A DNA stretch of 64,000 bases from CAZSNH01 sp052388455 (GTDB lineage: Bacteria > Pseudomonadota > Alphaproteobacteria > Rhizobiales > Hyphomicrobiaceae): contig JBQTIA010000063.1 in the NCBI GenBank assembly GCA_052388455.1, positions 3,063 through 67,062 of the forward strand. Reading direction: 5' to 3'. A program made the translations under genes and the position numbers. Below the pieces are notes generated by a model. It saw only the letters and a list, made by a program, of their open reading frames with translations, did no database searches and was not told the origin of the DNA. Shown in pieces: positions 44,350 to 53,152 of this stretch (within the stretch, counting starts at the first letter, position 1; each line of letters starts with the position of its first letter).

Positions 44350-45453
44350 CTAGTTCGTGCGAGTCTGGGTCGGCAGAAGCTTGATGATTCCCTGCGCCGC
44401 GGCGGCGGCTGCCGCATCGGCCGTCTTGCCCCAGGCGCCGTCGACCGAGCCCTGCGGGATCTCGTTCTTCTGCGACACGGTGCCGAGCTTCTTGCCCTTG
44501 GGATCTTTGACATCCCAGTCGATGCTGATCGGCTGCTTGCCGTCCTTGCCCTGGCCGACGACGACCTTGCCCTCGACCTTGTAGGTCGGTCCGGCCGGCT
44601 TGTCGGTCAGAGCGACGCCGCCCTTCGACAGTTCGCGCTGGATGGCGCTGGTCAGCGACACGCTGCCGTCGCCGGGAGCCCCGGCAACGCTCGGCACCAT
44701 CACCGCTTCGCGCGTGATGCTGGCCGTGGTCGTCGGTCCGCCACCGACGGCTGCTGCGGGGGGAAGCCCCGTGGCGACCTGCGGAGCGGTGACCGGTGCG
44801 GGAGCCGCGGCGACAGGAGCCGGGCCGGTCGGATAGGCCGCAACCGGCGTGACGGGCACGCCGGGTGAGCCGGCGATCGGAACCGACGAGGCCGGCAGCG
44901 GCTGCACGGCCGGCTGGGTCGGCAGCCAGGCGGCGAGCGAGCCTGCCGTCTTGTTGGCGATCTGATCGACGAGCTGCGGTGTGACGGCCGACCACGGATC
45001 CTTGCCGGGCGCGCCCGCTACCAGCTCCTCGCTGGTGATGCGATTGACCCGCTTACCGGTCGGATCGGTCACATCCCAGACGTGGGAAATCTTGGTGCCC
45101 GATTTTTCGCGGGCGGAAACGAGATAGCCGCGCAGCGTATATTCCGCCTTGTCGGTCGGTGATTTCGCAACGGTGATGTTCTGGCGCACGAGCGCCGCCT
45201 GCACCTGCGTTTCGAGTTGGCGCGCGACCGGTTCAGATGGACCGATGACGGCGGCGACGGCGAATTTCGCCGGTTGCGCGACGGCAGGCTGCTGCACGGC
45301 CTCGGCGACTGGTGCAGTCGCATCTCCGGAAGATCCGAAGAGGGTGCTGCTGGTTTCGCATCCGGCAAGGCCGACGCTGACGATTGCTGCTAAGGCTGCC
45401 AGCGTGAACGGCTTTCCGACGCGCCACGCCGCAGCAGTTTCAATGGTCGTCAC
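44350..45453 (-). CDS. Lipoprotein with an internally duplicated domain
   Basis: A 367-residue predicted lipoprotein. The lipobox is VGLAGC with the modified cysteine at residue 32. The frame runs further upstream, but GTG 45453 has GGGGGG seven bases ahead and gives a good signal peptide. Two halves, separated by a Pro/Ala linker, repeat the same pattern: YTLRGYLVSAREKSGTK... HVWDVTDPTGKRV... AAWLPTQ and YKVEGKVVVGQGKDGKQ... IDWDVKDPKGKKL... IKLLPTQ. The family is not one I can name and the role is unknown. Confidence 0.75.
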   Translation of the reverse strand: MTTIETAAAWRVGKPFTLAALAAIVSVGLAGCETSSTLFGSSGDATAPVAEAVQQPAVAQPAKFAVAAVIGPSEPVARQLETQVQAALVRQNITVAKSPTDKAEYTLRGYLVSAREKSGTKISHVWDVTDPTGKRVNRITSEELVAGAPGKDPWSAVTPQLVDQIANKTAGSLAAWLPTQPAVQPLPASSVPIAGSPGVPVTPVAAYPTGPAPVAAAPAPVTAPQVATGLPPAAAVGGGPTTTASITREAVMVPSVAGAPGDGSVSLTSAIQRELSKGGVALTDKPAGPTYKVEGKVVVGQGKDGKQPISIDWDVKDPKGKKLGTVSQKNEIPQGSVDGAWGKTADAAAAAAAQGIIKLLPTQTRTN

Positions 45454-45651
45454 GATGACGCCCCCCTTTGAAGCTCCCGCTGTTTTCCGGCGGCCGGCGT
45501 ACAAACCTTGCGGCCCTGCTCTCCTCTTACCGGTACCCACTGTCATTTTTTTAGCCAGCCGGTTCCCCTGCGTCCAGACGGTTTCCCCGCAAAACACCGT
45601 TTGGGCTTAACGCAGGGTGCCAAATTGGCATGATGCCTGTGGATTGTGCCG

Positions 45652-46425
45652 TTAAGTCACAACAATGGCAGAGATTTGACGGCCGTAATCCGGCTGATTT
45701 CGATGCTGAGAGCGCCGATAGCTGAAAAACAGCGATTCGTTCTCGTACGTGCAGGGTGCCGAGCGCTCAACGACGCCGAGCGCTAGGTGTTTGAGGCGGC
45801 CCTCGACGAAGCCCGGCAGATCGAAGCGCGGCTTCTCCGTGCGGCCGGGACGCTGAAAATACCTTTTGTAATCCGAGTGCTTTGCTAGGAATTCCGTTTC
45901 GAATTCGGTGCCGACCTCGTAAGCACGCTGGGAAATGCAGGGTCCGATGGCGCACCGGATGCCCTTGCGCGTGGCGCCGAGAGTTTCCATGGCGGCGACC
46001 GTCGCTTCGAGAATGCCGCCGAGCGCGCCCCGCCAGCCGGCATGGGCGGCAGCCACGACGCCAGCCGCCGGGTCGGCGAACAGCACCGGCGTGCAGTCGG
46101 CCGTCAGCACGCCGATGGCGAGCCCGCGGGTGCGGGTGACGAGGGCGTCGGCGCGCGGCAGGTCTTCTCGAGGCACGGCCCTGTCGACGACCAGCGCGTC
46201 GGCACTGTGCACCTGAAAGAGAGTCACCACGTCGCCGATCGGGGAGCCGAGATGCTCGGCCACGCGGGAGCGGTTCTCGATCACCGAAACCCGGTCGTCG
46301 TTCGAGCCGGCTCCGCAGTTGAGGCTGCGATAGAGGCCGTCGGAAACGCCGCCTTCGCGGGTGAAGAACCCGTGCCGCACGCGCGGCAGTATGGCGAGGT
46401 TGTCGGCGGTGAAGGGGGTTAGCAT
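45652..46425 (-). CDS. pgeF: Peptidoglycan editing factor PgeF (laccase-domain, DUF152)
   Basis: A 257-residue protein of the multicopper-oxidase-like DUF152 family; PgeF/YfiH removes wrongly incorporated L-Ser from UDP-MurNAc precursors. Hallmarks are VRHGFFTREGGVSDGLYRSLNCG, VTLFQVHSADA (His), VLTADCTPVLF (Cys), AAAHAGWRGALGGI (His) and AIGPCISQRAYEVG. In many Hyphomicrobiales it follows the NDUFAF7-type methyltransferase gene, as here. Confidence 0.95.
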   Translation of the reverse strand: MLTPFTADNLAILPRVRHGFFTREGGVSDGLYRSLNCGAGSNDDRVSVIENRSRVAEHLGSPIGDVVTLFQVHSADALVVDRAVPREDLPRADALVTRTRGLAIGVLTADCTPVLFADPAAGVVAAAHAGWRGALGGILEATVAAMETLGATRKGIRCAIGPCISQRAYEVGTEFETEFLAKHSDYKRYFQRPGRTEKPRFDLPGFVEGRLKHLALGVVERSAPCTYENESLFFSYRRSQHRNQPDYGRQISAIVVT

Positions 46426-46452
46426 GGGTCCCGTAGGGGTGAGGTGGTCAGG

Positions 46453-46580
46453 TCGTGAGGTGGTGAGGTCGTGAGTAGTGAGGGGATTTCAGTAGTGGGT
46501 GAGCGCCAGCTACGCAACGACGGGCCACGTTCGGCGCCGGTTCGATCTCTACTCACTACTCACCACTCACCACCTCACGA
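46453..46580. repeat. 30-bp imperfect inverted repeat of GTGAG-rich sequence
   Basis: A left arm at 46453-46482 (TCGTGAGGTGGTGAGGTCGT and ten further bases) pairs with a right arm at 46552-46580 with only one or two differences, around a 70-base spacer. Partial extra copies of the GTGAGGTGGT unit precede the left arm. The right arm contains the last codons and stop of the NDUFAF7-type gene, so the repeat overlaps coding sequence. It lies before pgeF and could form a stem in the mRNA. Confidence 0.65.
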
Positions 46581-47777
46581 GAACCCCGGCAGCGGGGGCA
46601 ACAGCGGCGAGCGGATGCCGAGGACCTTGAACCGCGTACCCATGCCGTTGGGGGCGATCAGGCGCGCCACCCCGGCTTCGATTTCGGCCGCTTTGGCCGG
46701 GTTTGCCGCCATGAGGCGGCTGGCGCGCTCGACGATGCCGAGCCGGCCGAGAAATTCCGCCTGCGTAATCGGCCCGTCGAACAGCGGGCGATGGTCCACC
46801 AGCTCGCTGTCATCGACGAGGGCCACGACCTCGGTGAAATCGACCTGGGCGGTCAGATCGGCTTCGCCGGGTGAAGCGAGCGGATGCTCGGACTGGTGGC
46901 GACGGACGGCTTGCAGCGTCTCGCCGAAGCCGCTGGTTTCATGACCGTAATCGATCACGAGCGCGGCGCTTCCCGATGATGGGATGCGCCGGAATTCCTC
47001 GGCGTAGTCGCGGTTGCCGGCCTGACGCACTTCGATGATGTCGCCGCTGAGAAACCTATCGCCGAGCCGTCGATAGAGAGCGCGCAGGAAATGGCGTCTG
47101 AACCAAGTCCGGTCGACATCTCGTGGCCGCGTCCAGGTGAAGGTCAACCGGCCGTCTCCTTCGAGCCCGACATGGCGGCGCTGCCAGAAATCGAGCGAGC
47201 CCGCCAGTTCGGTGAGCGTGTCGCCGGAGGCTTCGGCCGTTGTCCTGTCGAAACGCCATTGGTCGACGGGAAAGGTATCGAGATACTCGTTGGCGATGAC
47301 GATCGACTGGCCCCACGGCACGTCACTCATGTGGCGGTGCCAAGTGATGTTTGCGGCACAGTCCGCCAGCAAGGTGCGCTGCCCGGCTTCGAGCCGCTCG
47401 CTCGTCTCGACGAGATGGATGCGGAGTGCGGCGGTAAACCCCGGAACGATCCGCGCCGCGCGGAGGGCGTCGCGCATCATGGTTCCGCGGCCGGGTCCGA
47501 GTTCGACCAGATGCAGCTCCGGCGGCGAACTCATCTGCTGCCAGACGACGGCGCACCACAGCCCGATCAGTTCTCCGAAGACCTGACTGATCTCGGGCGC
47601 CGTGATGAAATCGCCTCCGGCGCCGATAGCCGGCGCGATCCGGTAATAGCCGTGCTCGGGATCATGCAGGCAGGCGGCCATGTAGTCGCCGACGCTGATC
47701 GGGCCGTCGCGACGGATGCGCTCCCGCAACTTGGCGGCAAGCGGTGTTCCGGCCGTTGTCTCGACGGGTGCCCTCAC
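46575..47777 (-). CDS. NDUFAF7/MidA-type SAM-dependent methyltransferase
   Basis: A 400-residue methyltransferase of the DUF185/NDUFAF7 family. The mitochondrial member dimethylates an arginine of the NDUFS2 subunit during complex I assembly; the bacterial substrate is presumed similar but unproven. Motifs are ISVGDYMAACLHDPEHGYY, GDFITAPEISQVFGELIG, VELGPGRGTMMRDALR (motif I), and VIANEYLDTFPVDQW. GTG 47777 is chosen because it overlaps the upstream lipoprotein stop (GTGA). The 3' end runs into an inverted repeat. Confidence 0.92.
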   Translation of the reverse strand: MRAPVETTAGTPLAAKLRERIRRDGPISVGDYMAACLHDPEHGYYRIAPAIGAGGDFITAPEISQVFGELIGLWCAVVWQQMSSPPELHLVELGPGRGTMMRDALRAARIVPGFTAALRIHLVETSERLEAGQRTLLADCAANITWHRHMSDVPWGQSIVIANEYLDTFPVDQWRFDRTTAEASGDTLTELAGSLDFWQRRHVGLEGDGRLTFTWTRPRDVDRTWFRRHFLRALYRRLGDRFLSGDIIEVRQAGNRDYAEEFRRIPSSGSAALVIDYGHETSGFGETLQAVRRHQSEHPLASPGEADLTAQVDFTEVVALVDDSELVDHRPLFDGPITQAEFLGRLGIVERASRLMAANPAKAAEIEAGVARLIAPNGMGTRFKVLGIRSPLLPPLPGFS

Positions 47778-48190
47778 GGTTTCGCGGCGCCCGGTTGGGG
47801 CTTCAGCTCGGCGTCGAGGTCGAGCGTCTTGCATCCCTTGACGGCGAGCTGACCGTTGTAGGCGTCGAGCATGGCGCGGTCGCGCGCGTACTCCGCATCG
47901 GGGTTGCTGCCGCTGGCGGAGCCGCCGAACTGGCTCTGGGCGGTATGCAGAGAGCGCGACAGCTCCGAGGTCTTGGCGCGTTCATTGAAATCGCGGATCT
48001 GGAGCAGCCGCACTTTCATACGGCCGGTGAGGCGCTTGCAGTCGGCGCCCTTCTCTTCCTCCGAGAGGACATAGCCGGGTGTGGGCCCAGGAGCACTCGC
48101 AGCGCCCGGCGCCTCGCCCGCGGTCGTGAAAGACGCCGGATTGGAGGAGGCGCAGCCGGCCAGGATGGCGGCCATGACGGCGCTCAGCAC
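47774..48190 (-). CDS. Small putative lipoprotein
   Basis: A 138-residue protein with lipobox ILAGC (Cys 13), a Pro/Gly/Ala-rich linker, and a mostly helical charged body (LSEEEKGADCKRLTGRMKVRLLQIRDF). It contains two further cysteines, in ADCKRL and VKGCKTL. Its stop overlaps the start of the methyltransferase gene, implying co-translation. In relatives lgt often occupies this position. The family is not recognised. Confidence 0.7.
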   Translation of the reverse strand: MLSAVMAAILAGCASSNPASFTTAGEAPGAASAPGPTPGYVLSEEEKGADCKRLTGRMKVRLLQIRDFNERAKTSELSRSLHTAQSQFGGSASGSNPDAEYARDRAMLDAYNGQLAVKGCKTLDLDAELKPQPGAAKP

Positions 48191-48435
48191 GCCAGCCGCA
48201 CCGTTCGCCGGACGGGCGAGGTGAGGAGAGCCGGCAGCGGCACGAACTGTCGGGTCGGGTGCGATGGAACTTTGGTCTCCGGGCCGCGATTGTCTCGGGG
48301 TGCGGCAGCCCTCAATACGACGAAAATCTTCAGCGCGGAAATCCGGCGGCTCGAAGGCATCTGTGGATCGCCGCCTTGCACAGGTCCTGCGGCGGGCTAA
48401 GCTCGATCAAACGAGACGGTGCCGGGACCTGACGC

Positions 48436-50031
48436 TTGCCGCGACTGACAACCACGGTCGATCCTTCCTCACCCGCTTTTCGGGCCAACCGCGTTGCCAA
48501 CGCGGCGCTCGCCGCCGATCTGGTGGCCAAGCGGGCGCTCGTGGCGGCCGGCGGTCCGGCGAAGGCGCGGGATCGGCACACGCAGCGCGGCAAGCTCCTG
48601 GCACGGGATCGCGTGCTGCGGCTCATCGATCCGGGCTCGCCGTTCCTGGAACTCTCTCAGCTCGCGGCCTTCGGCATGTATTCCGGAGACATTCACGCGG
48701 CCGGCGTGCTGACCGGCATCGGGCGGGTGGCGGGCCGGGAATGCATGATCGTCGCCAACGACGCCACGATCAAGGGCGGCACCTATTTACCGATCACGGC
48801 AAGGAAGCACCTGAGAGCGCAGGACATCGCCTTCGAGAACCGGCTTCCTTGCCTTTATCTCGTCGATTCCGGCGGCGCCAACCTGCCGCATCAGACCGAG
48901 GTGTTTCCGGACCGCGACCACTTCGGCCGCATCTTCTACAATCAGGCGCGCATGAGCGCCGCCGGCATCGCGCAGATCGCGGTGGTGATGGGCATGTGCA
49001 CGGCCGGCGGGGCGTACGTGCCGGCGATGGCCGACGAGGCGATCATCGTGCGCGGCCAGGGCACCATCTATCTCGCCGGTCCGCCTCTGGTGAAGGCGGC
49101 AACGGGGGAGACGGTCACGGCCGAGGACCTCGGCGGCGCCGAGGTGCACGCGCGGCGCTCCGGTGTCGTCGACCATGTGGCGGACAGCGACGCGGCGGCG
49201 CTCGACATGGCGCGGAGCATCGTCGCCCGGCTGGCTCCGGTCGAGCGGATGCCGGTCGCCATGCGACCTTCGCGGCCTCCGGCGTGCGATGCGGCGGAAC
49301 TCGACGGCATCGTGCCGGCCTCGCTGGCCACGATCTATGACCCGCGCGAGATCATCGCGAGACTGGTGGACGGCTCAGAGTTCGACGAGTTCAAGCGCCT
49401 CTACGGCGAGACGCTGGTCACCGGCTTTGCGCACATCGAGGGACTGCCGGTCGCGATCCTCGCCAATCACGGCATCCTGCATGCCGACAGCGCGGAGAAG
49501 GGCGCCCACTTCGTCGAGCTGGCCTGCCAGCGTCGCATCCCGCTGCTGTTTCTCCAGAACATCGCCGGCTTCATGGTCGGCCGCGAGGCGGAAGCGGGCG
49601 GCATCGCGCGGGCGGGAGCCAAAATGGTTGCAGCCGTCTCCTGCGCCGCGGTGCCGAAGCTGACGGTCATCGTCGGCGGCAGCTTCGGGGCCGGCAACTA
49701 TGCCATGTGCGGGCGGAGTTATTCGCCGCGGCTGCTGTTTTCCTGGCCGAATGCGCGCATTTCCGTGATGGGCGGAGAACAGGCCGCGAGCGTGCTCTGG
49801 ACGGTCCGCACCGAGGCAGGCGCAGCCGGCCCGGCAGCGGACGAAGAGGCTTTCAAGGCGCCGATCCGCGAGCAGTTCGAGCGCGAGGGGCACCCATACT
49901 ACGCCACCGCGCGGCTTTGGGACGACGGCATCATCCTGCCGTCCGAGACGCGGCGTGTCCTCGCGCTGGCCCTGGCCGCAACCCTCAATGCCCCGATCCC
50001 CGAGACGCGGTTCGGGGTGTTCCGCATGTGA
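48436..50031 (+). CDS. mccB: Methylcrotonyl-CoA carboxylase-type carboxyltransferase (beta) subunit
   Basis: Transfers CO2 from carboxybiotin to an acyl-CoA, most likely 3-methylcrotonyl-CoA in leucine breakdown. It is 531 residues. Visible are RGKLLARDRVLRLIDPGSPFLELS, CLYLVDSGGANLPHQTEVFPD, the oxyanion glycines in MGMCTAGGAYVPAM and GSFGAGNYAMCG, and the C-terminal AFKAPIREQFEREGHPYYATARLWDDGII. These match MccB more than propionyl-CoA carboxylase. The start is probably TTG 48436; no better ATG exists. Other leucine-pathway genes are absent from the window. Confidence 0.88.
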   Translation: MPRLTTTVDPSSPAFRANRVANAALAADLVAKRALVAAGGPAKARDRHTQRGKLLARDRVLRLIDPGSPFLELSQLAAFGMYSGDIHAAGVLTGIGRVAGRECMIVANDATIKGGTYLPITARKHLRAQDIAFENRLPCLYLVDSGGANLPHQTEVFPDRDHFGRIFYNQARMSAAGIAQIAVVMGMCTAGGAYVPAMADEAIIVRGQGTIYLAGPPLVKAATGETVTAEDLGGAEVHARRSGVVDHVADSDAAALDMARSIVARLAPVERMPVAMRPSRPPACDAAELDGIVPASLATIYDPREIIARLVDGSEFDEFKRLYGETLVTGFAHIEGLPVAILANHGILHADSAEKGAHFVELACQRRIPLLFLQNIAGFMVGREAEAGGIARAGAKMVAAVSCAAVPKLTVIVGGSFGAGNYAMCGRSYSPRLLFSWPNARISVMGGEQAASVLWTVRTEAGAAGPAADEEAFKAPIREQFEREGHPYYATARLWDDGIILPSETRRVLALALAATLNAPIPETRFGVFRM

Positions 50032-50191
50032 GGAGCGTAGATCGTCCCTGGAGCTTCAGGCGAATGGCGCCGTTCAGCCGAAAGACAGGCTCCCTGACCA
50101 CAGGAAAGACATCCTTCATGGTGTCGATGCGATGCAAGGGGAACCGCGGCACGGGCCGTGGACAAGATGCCGGGTTCAATCGGGAGTGAGC

Positions 50192-50644
50192 ATGAACGTG
50201 AAAGCAAAACGGGCGCTCGGCGTCTTGGCCGGTCTCATTCTGGGTCTGGGCGCCGGGGTGCGCTTTGCCGTTGCCGCCGACGAGGCACCTCCGAAACCGC
50301 TCGTCTGTTCATTCCCATCGGGCTCGTCGCATACCTACGAGAAAGGGTCTTTCCAGACTCAGACGCCGGCGCCTCTCAGTTTCGAGATCGCCGACATCGA
50401 TCTGGACAAGCAGTCGGCGGCGCTGGTGGCGGCCGACGGAGGCAAGGCCGGCAAGCTCGCGCTCGCGCGGGCCATCGGCGCCAATCATTTCCTCGAAATC
50501 GCCAATGAAGGCTTCTGGACGATCACCACCGTCTACGACCGTGATGCTGCGACGGGCCAACATCCGGCTGTGCATTCGCGCCACCTTGGCGTCGTCGGCC
50601 AGCCGCTCGTCGCCCAGTACACGGGTTCCTGCCGCGAGAAGTGA
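50192..50644 (+). CDS. Small secreted protein between the carboxylase subunit genes
   Basis: A 150-residue exported protein with a signal peptide (MNVKAKRALGVLAGLILGLGAGVRFAVAA). The mature part (CSFPSGSSHTYEKGSFQ, FLEIANEGFWTITTVYD, HSRHLGVVGQPLVAQYTGSC) has two cysteines, probably disulphide-linked. I do not recognise a family. ATG 50192 follows GGGAGTGAG. It separates the two carboxylase subunit genes on the same strand, which is odd for an enzyme operon. Confidence 0.72.
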   Translation: MNVKAKRALGVLAGLILGLGAGVRFAVAADEAPPKPLVCSFPSGSSHTYEKGSFQTQTPAPLSFEIADIDLDKQSAALVAADGGKAGKLALARAIGANHFLEIANEGFWTITTVYDRDAATGQHPAVHSRHLGVVGQPLVAQYTGSCREK

Positions 50645-50664
50645 CGAAGGCCGGGTGAGGGCGC

Positions 50665-52680
50665 ATGGCCAAGGGCGAACCGCGTTCGAAACGATCAGCG
50701 CCCACCCGGGCAGCGGCCGACGCCGCGGTTCCGGCGCTGAGCAAGGTGCTGATCGCCAATCGCGGTGAGATCGCCTGCCGCATCGCGCGGACGGCACGTC
50801 GGATGGGCCTCTCGACGGTGGCGGTCTATTCGGATGCGGATCGCGAGGCGGCTCACGTCAGGGCCGCCGACGAGGCGGTTCACATCGGCCCGTCGCCAGC
50901 GGTCGACAGCTATCTCGACATCGGCAAAGTGGTTGCCGCGGCGCGCGCCTCTGGCGCCGATTGCGTGCATCCCGGCTATGGGTTTCTCTCGGAGAACGCC
51001 GACTTCGCCGAGGCGGTGCAGGGAGCCGGTTTGACCTTCATCGGTCCCTCGCCGGCCGCCATGCGGGCACTCGGCAACAAAGCGGCAGCGCGAGAGCTGG
51101 CGGCGCGGCTTGGCATTCCGATCGTGCCGGGGGCGCACGGAGCCGCCCAGGACACCGCCAGTCTGGCCGCCGAGGCGGCGCGCATCGGCTTTCCCGTGAT
51201 GATCAAGGCGGCGGCGGGCGGCGGCGGGCGTGGTATGCGGGCCGTCCAACGCCCGGCCGATTTTTCCAGCGAACTCGCCAGCGCTGTGCGTGAGGCGCGC
51301 GCCGCGTTCGGCGACGGGCGGATGCTGATCGAGAAGCTGATCCGCGAGCCGCGCCACGTCGAAGTGCAAGTGTTCGCGGATCGTCATGGTCGGGCGGTGC
51401 ACCTCTACGAGCGCGACTGCACGCTCCAGCGCCGGCATCAGAAGATCATCGAGGAGGCGCCGGCACCCGGCATGAGCCGTGGGCTGCGTGAGCGGCTGAC
51501 CGGTGCCGCGCTGCAACTCGTCACGGAGGCGGGCTACGAGAACGCCGCCACCGTCGAGTTCCTGGCCGAAGGCGGCCGGCTGGACGCGGCCGCGCCCTAT
51601 TACTTCATCGAGGTGAATACGCGCCTGCAGGTTGAGCATCCGGTTACCGAGGCGATCACCGGGCTCGATCTGGTCGAATGGCAGTTCCGCATCGCGGCCG
51701 GCGAGCCGCTGCCCCGCCGGCAGGACGAAATCGAGATCACCGGACACGCCGTCGAGGCGCGGCTCTGCGCCGAGGACCCCGCCGACGGGTTTGCCCCGTC
51801 GACCGGCCGGCTGGTCGCCGCGACGTTTCCCGAGCGTCCGGACGTGCGCGTCGAGACGGCAGTCGCCACGGGAGACGTGATCGGACCGCACTACGATTCG
51901 ATGATCGCCAAGCTGGTGGCGAGCGGTGCCGATCGTCCGAGCGCCTTGAACACTTTGGATAAGGCGCTGAGTGCCACTCGGGTGCTGGGGGTGGCGACCA
52001 ACGCGCACCTGCTCCGGCGCCTCGTCCGGCACGAGGCCGTGATAGCGGCGCGGTTCGACACAGGATTCATCGGCCGCGCGCTGCCGGCGCTGATTGCATG
52101 CGTGCGGCCGTTCGAAGCCATCCAGCAGGCCGTGCGCGGACTGCTGCTCGACACGTCCCAGCGACCCGCCGCGCACGCTTCGCCCTGGGACGCCCGCGAC
52201 GGATTTTCGCTGGGTTCTCCGCGGGTCGAATCCCGCGATGTGGTGATCGACGGATGGGCGCAGTCGATCGTGATCGCCTGGGGGCCGGATGGGCCGCATA
52301 TCGAGTTCATCGGCTCAACCGCTGGATCAGCACCGGCCGCCGAGGGCGTCGAGGTCGTGATCGATGCCGGGGTCGCCTATGCGCTCTTGGACTTGCAGCA
52401 GGTACGGGTGGCCTGGCCGCAGCCGGCAGACGGCAGCGGGGCCGGCGTGCCGAGCGGCGATCTGGTCCGCGCCCCGATCACGGGCCGGGTGGCAAAGGTG
52501 TTCATGAGCGCCGGCGTGCGGGTTGAATTGGGCACGCCGCTCGCTATCGTCGAAGCGATGAAGATGGAGCACGTCATCGCGTCGCCGCGAGCCGCCGTCG
52601 TCCTGCGTCCGGCCGTCGTCGAAGGCCAGCAGATCGAGAAGGGTGCGCTCGTCGCCGAGCTGGGGCCCGCCACCGCGTGA
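50665..52680 (+). CDS. mccA: Methylcrotonyl-CoA carboxylase-type biotin carboxylase (alpha) subunit
   Basis: A 671-residue subunit with a biotin carboxylase domain (about 26-470: KVLIANRGEIACRIARTARR, HPGYGFLSEN, AAAGGGGRGM, EVNTRLQVEHPVTEA), a linker or BT domain, and a C-terminal biotinyl domain with EAMKMEHV (biotin on K633). It partners the carboxyltransferase encoded at 48436. The ATG 50665 start includes about 25 variable residues before the conserved core. Confidence 0.92.
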   Translation: MAKGEPRSKRSAPTRAAADAAVPALSKVLIANRGEIACRIARTARRMGLSTVAVYSDADREAAHVRAADEAVHIGPSPAVDSYLDIGKVVAAARASGADCVHPGYGFLSENADFAEAVQGAGLTFIGPSPAAMRALGNKAAARELAARLGIPIVPGAHGAAQDTASLAAEAARIGFPVMIKAAAGGGGRGMRAVQRPADFSSELASAVREARAAFGDGRMLIEKLIREPRHVEVQVFADRHGRAVHLYERDCTLQRRHQKIIEEAPAPGMSRGLRERLTGAALQLVTEAGYENAATVEFLAEGGRLDAAAPYYFIEVNTRLQVEHPVTEAITGLDLVEWQFRIAAGEPLPRRQDEIEITGHAVEARLCAEDPADGFAPSTGRLVAATFPERPDVRVETAVATGDVIGPHYDSMIAKLVASGADRPSALNTLDKALSATRVLGVATNAHLLRRLVRHEAVIAARFDTGFIGRALPALIACVRPFEAIQQAVRGLLLDTSQRPAAHASPWDARDGFSLGSPRVESRDVVIDGWAQSIVIAWGPDGPHIEFIGSTAGSAPAAEGVEVVIDAGVAYALLDLQQVRVAWPQPADGSGAGVPSGDLVRAPITGRVAKVFMSAGVRVELGTPLAIVEAMKMEHVIASPRAAVVLRPAVVEGQQIEKGALVAELGPATA

Positions 52681-52693
52681 TACGGACCGTTGC

Positions 52694-53131
52694 ATGTCGT
52701 TGAATTTGATCAAGCTCTGCGTCGGAGCGGCCTCGATCGAGGATTTGGCCGCGTGGCAGTCCGCGAACCGCCGCTTCAAGGCGAAGGGCGGCGGGATGCG
52801 CGTGTTCCACACCACCTTTCAAACGCCCAAGCGTCAGGCCGAGCTGCTAAACGGCGGCTCGCTCTACTGGGTCGTGAAGGGTCTCGTTCAGTGCCGCCAG
52901 CGGCTGGTCGGCTTCGATGTGGGGGCGAAGGACGACGGCTCGCCCTGCTGCCTGCTGCTGCTCGATCCCGCCATCGTTCCGGTGCGTCCGGTGTCTCGCA
53001 AGGCGTTTCAGGGCTGGCGCTATCTCGACGCCGCCGATGCCCCCGCCGATCTCGGGTCCGGATCGAGTGACGATCTGACGGCCATGCCGCCCAAGCTGCG
53101 CAAGGAGCTGGCGTCGCTGGGCCTGATCTGA
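52694..53131 (+). CDS. DUF1489 family protein
   Basis: A 145-residue soluble protein of the DUF1489 family, common in alphaproteobacteria. Motifs are LIKLCVGAASIEDLAAWQ, VFHTTFQTPKRQAELLNGGSLYWVVKG and CCLLLLDPAIVPVRPVSRKAFQGWRYL. The basic and aromatic content suggests nucleic-acid contact, but no function is known. ATG 52694 lies 13 bases after the mccA stop. It converges with purF. Confidence 0.88.
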   Translation: MSLNLIKLCVGAASIEDLAAWQSANRRFKAKGGGMRVFHTTFQTPKRQAELLNGGSLYWVVKGLVQCRQRLVGFDVGAKDDGSPCCLLLLDPAIVPVRPVSRKAFQGWRYLDAADAPADLGSGSSDDLTAMPPKLRKELASLGLI

Positions 53132-53152
53132 GCCGCGCGCCGTATCTGCAGT

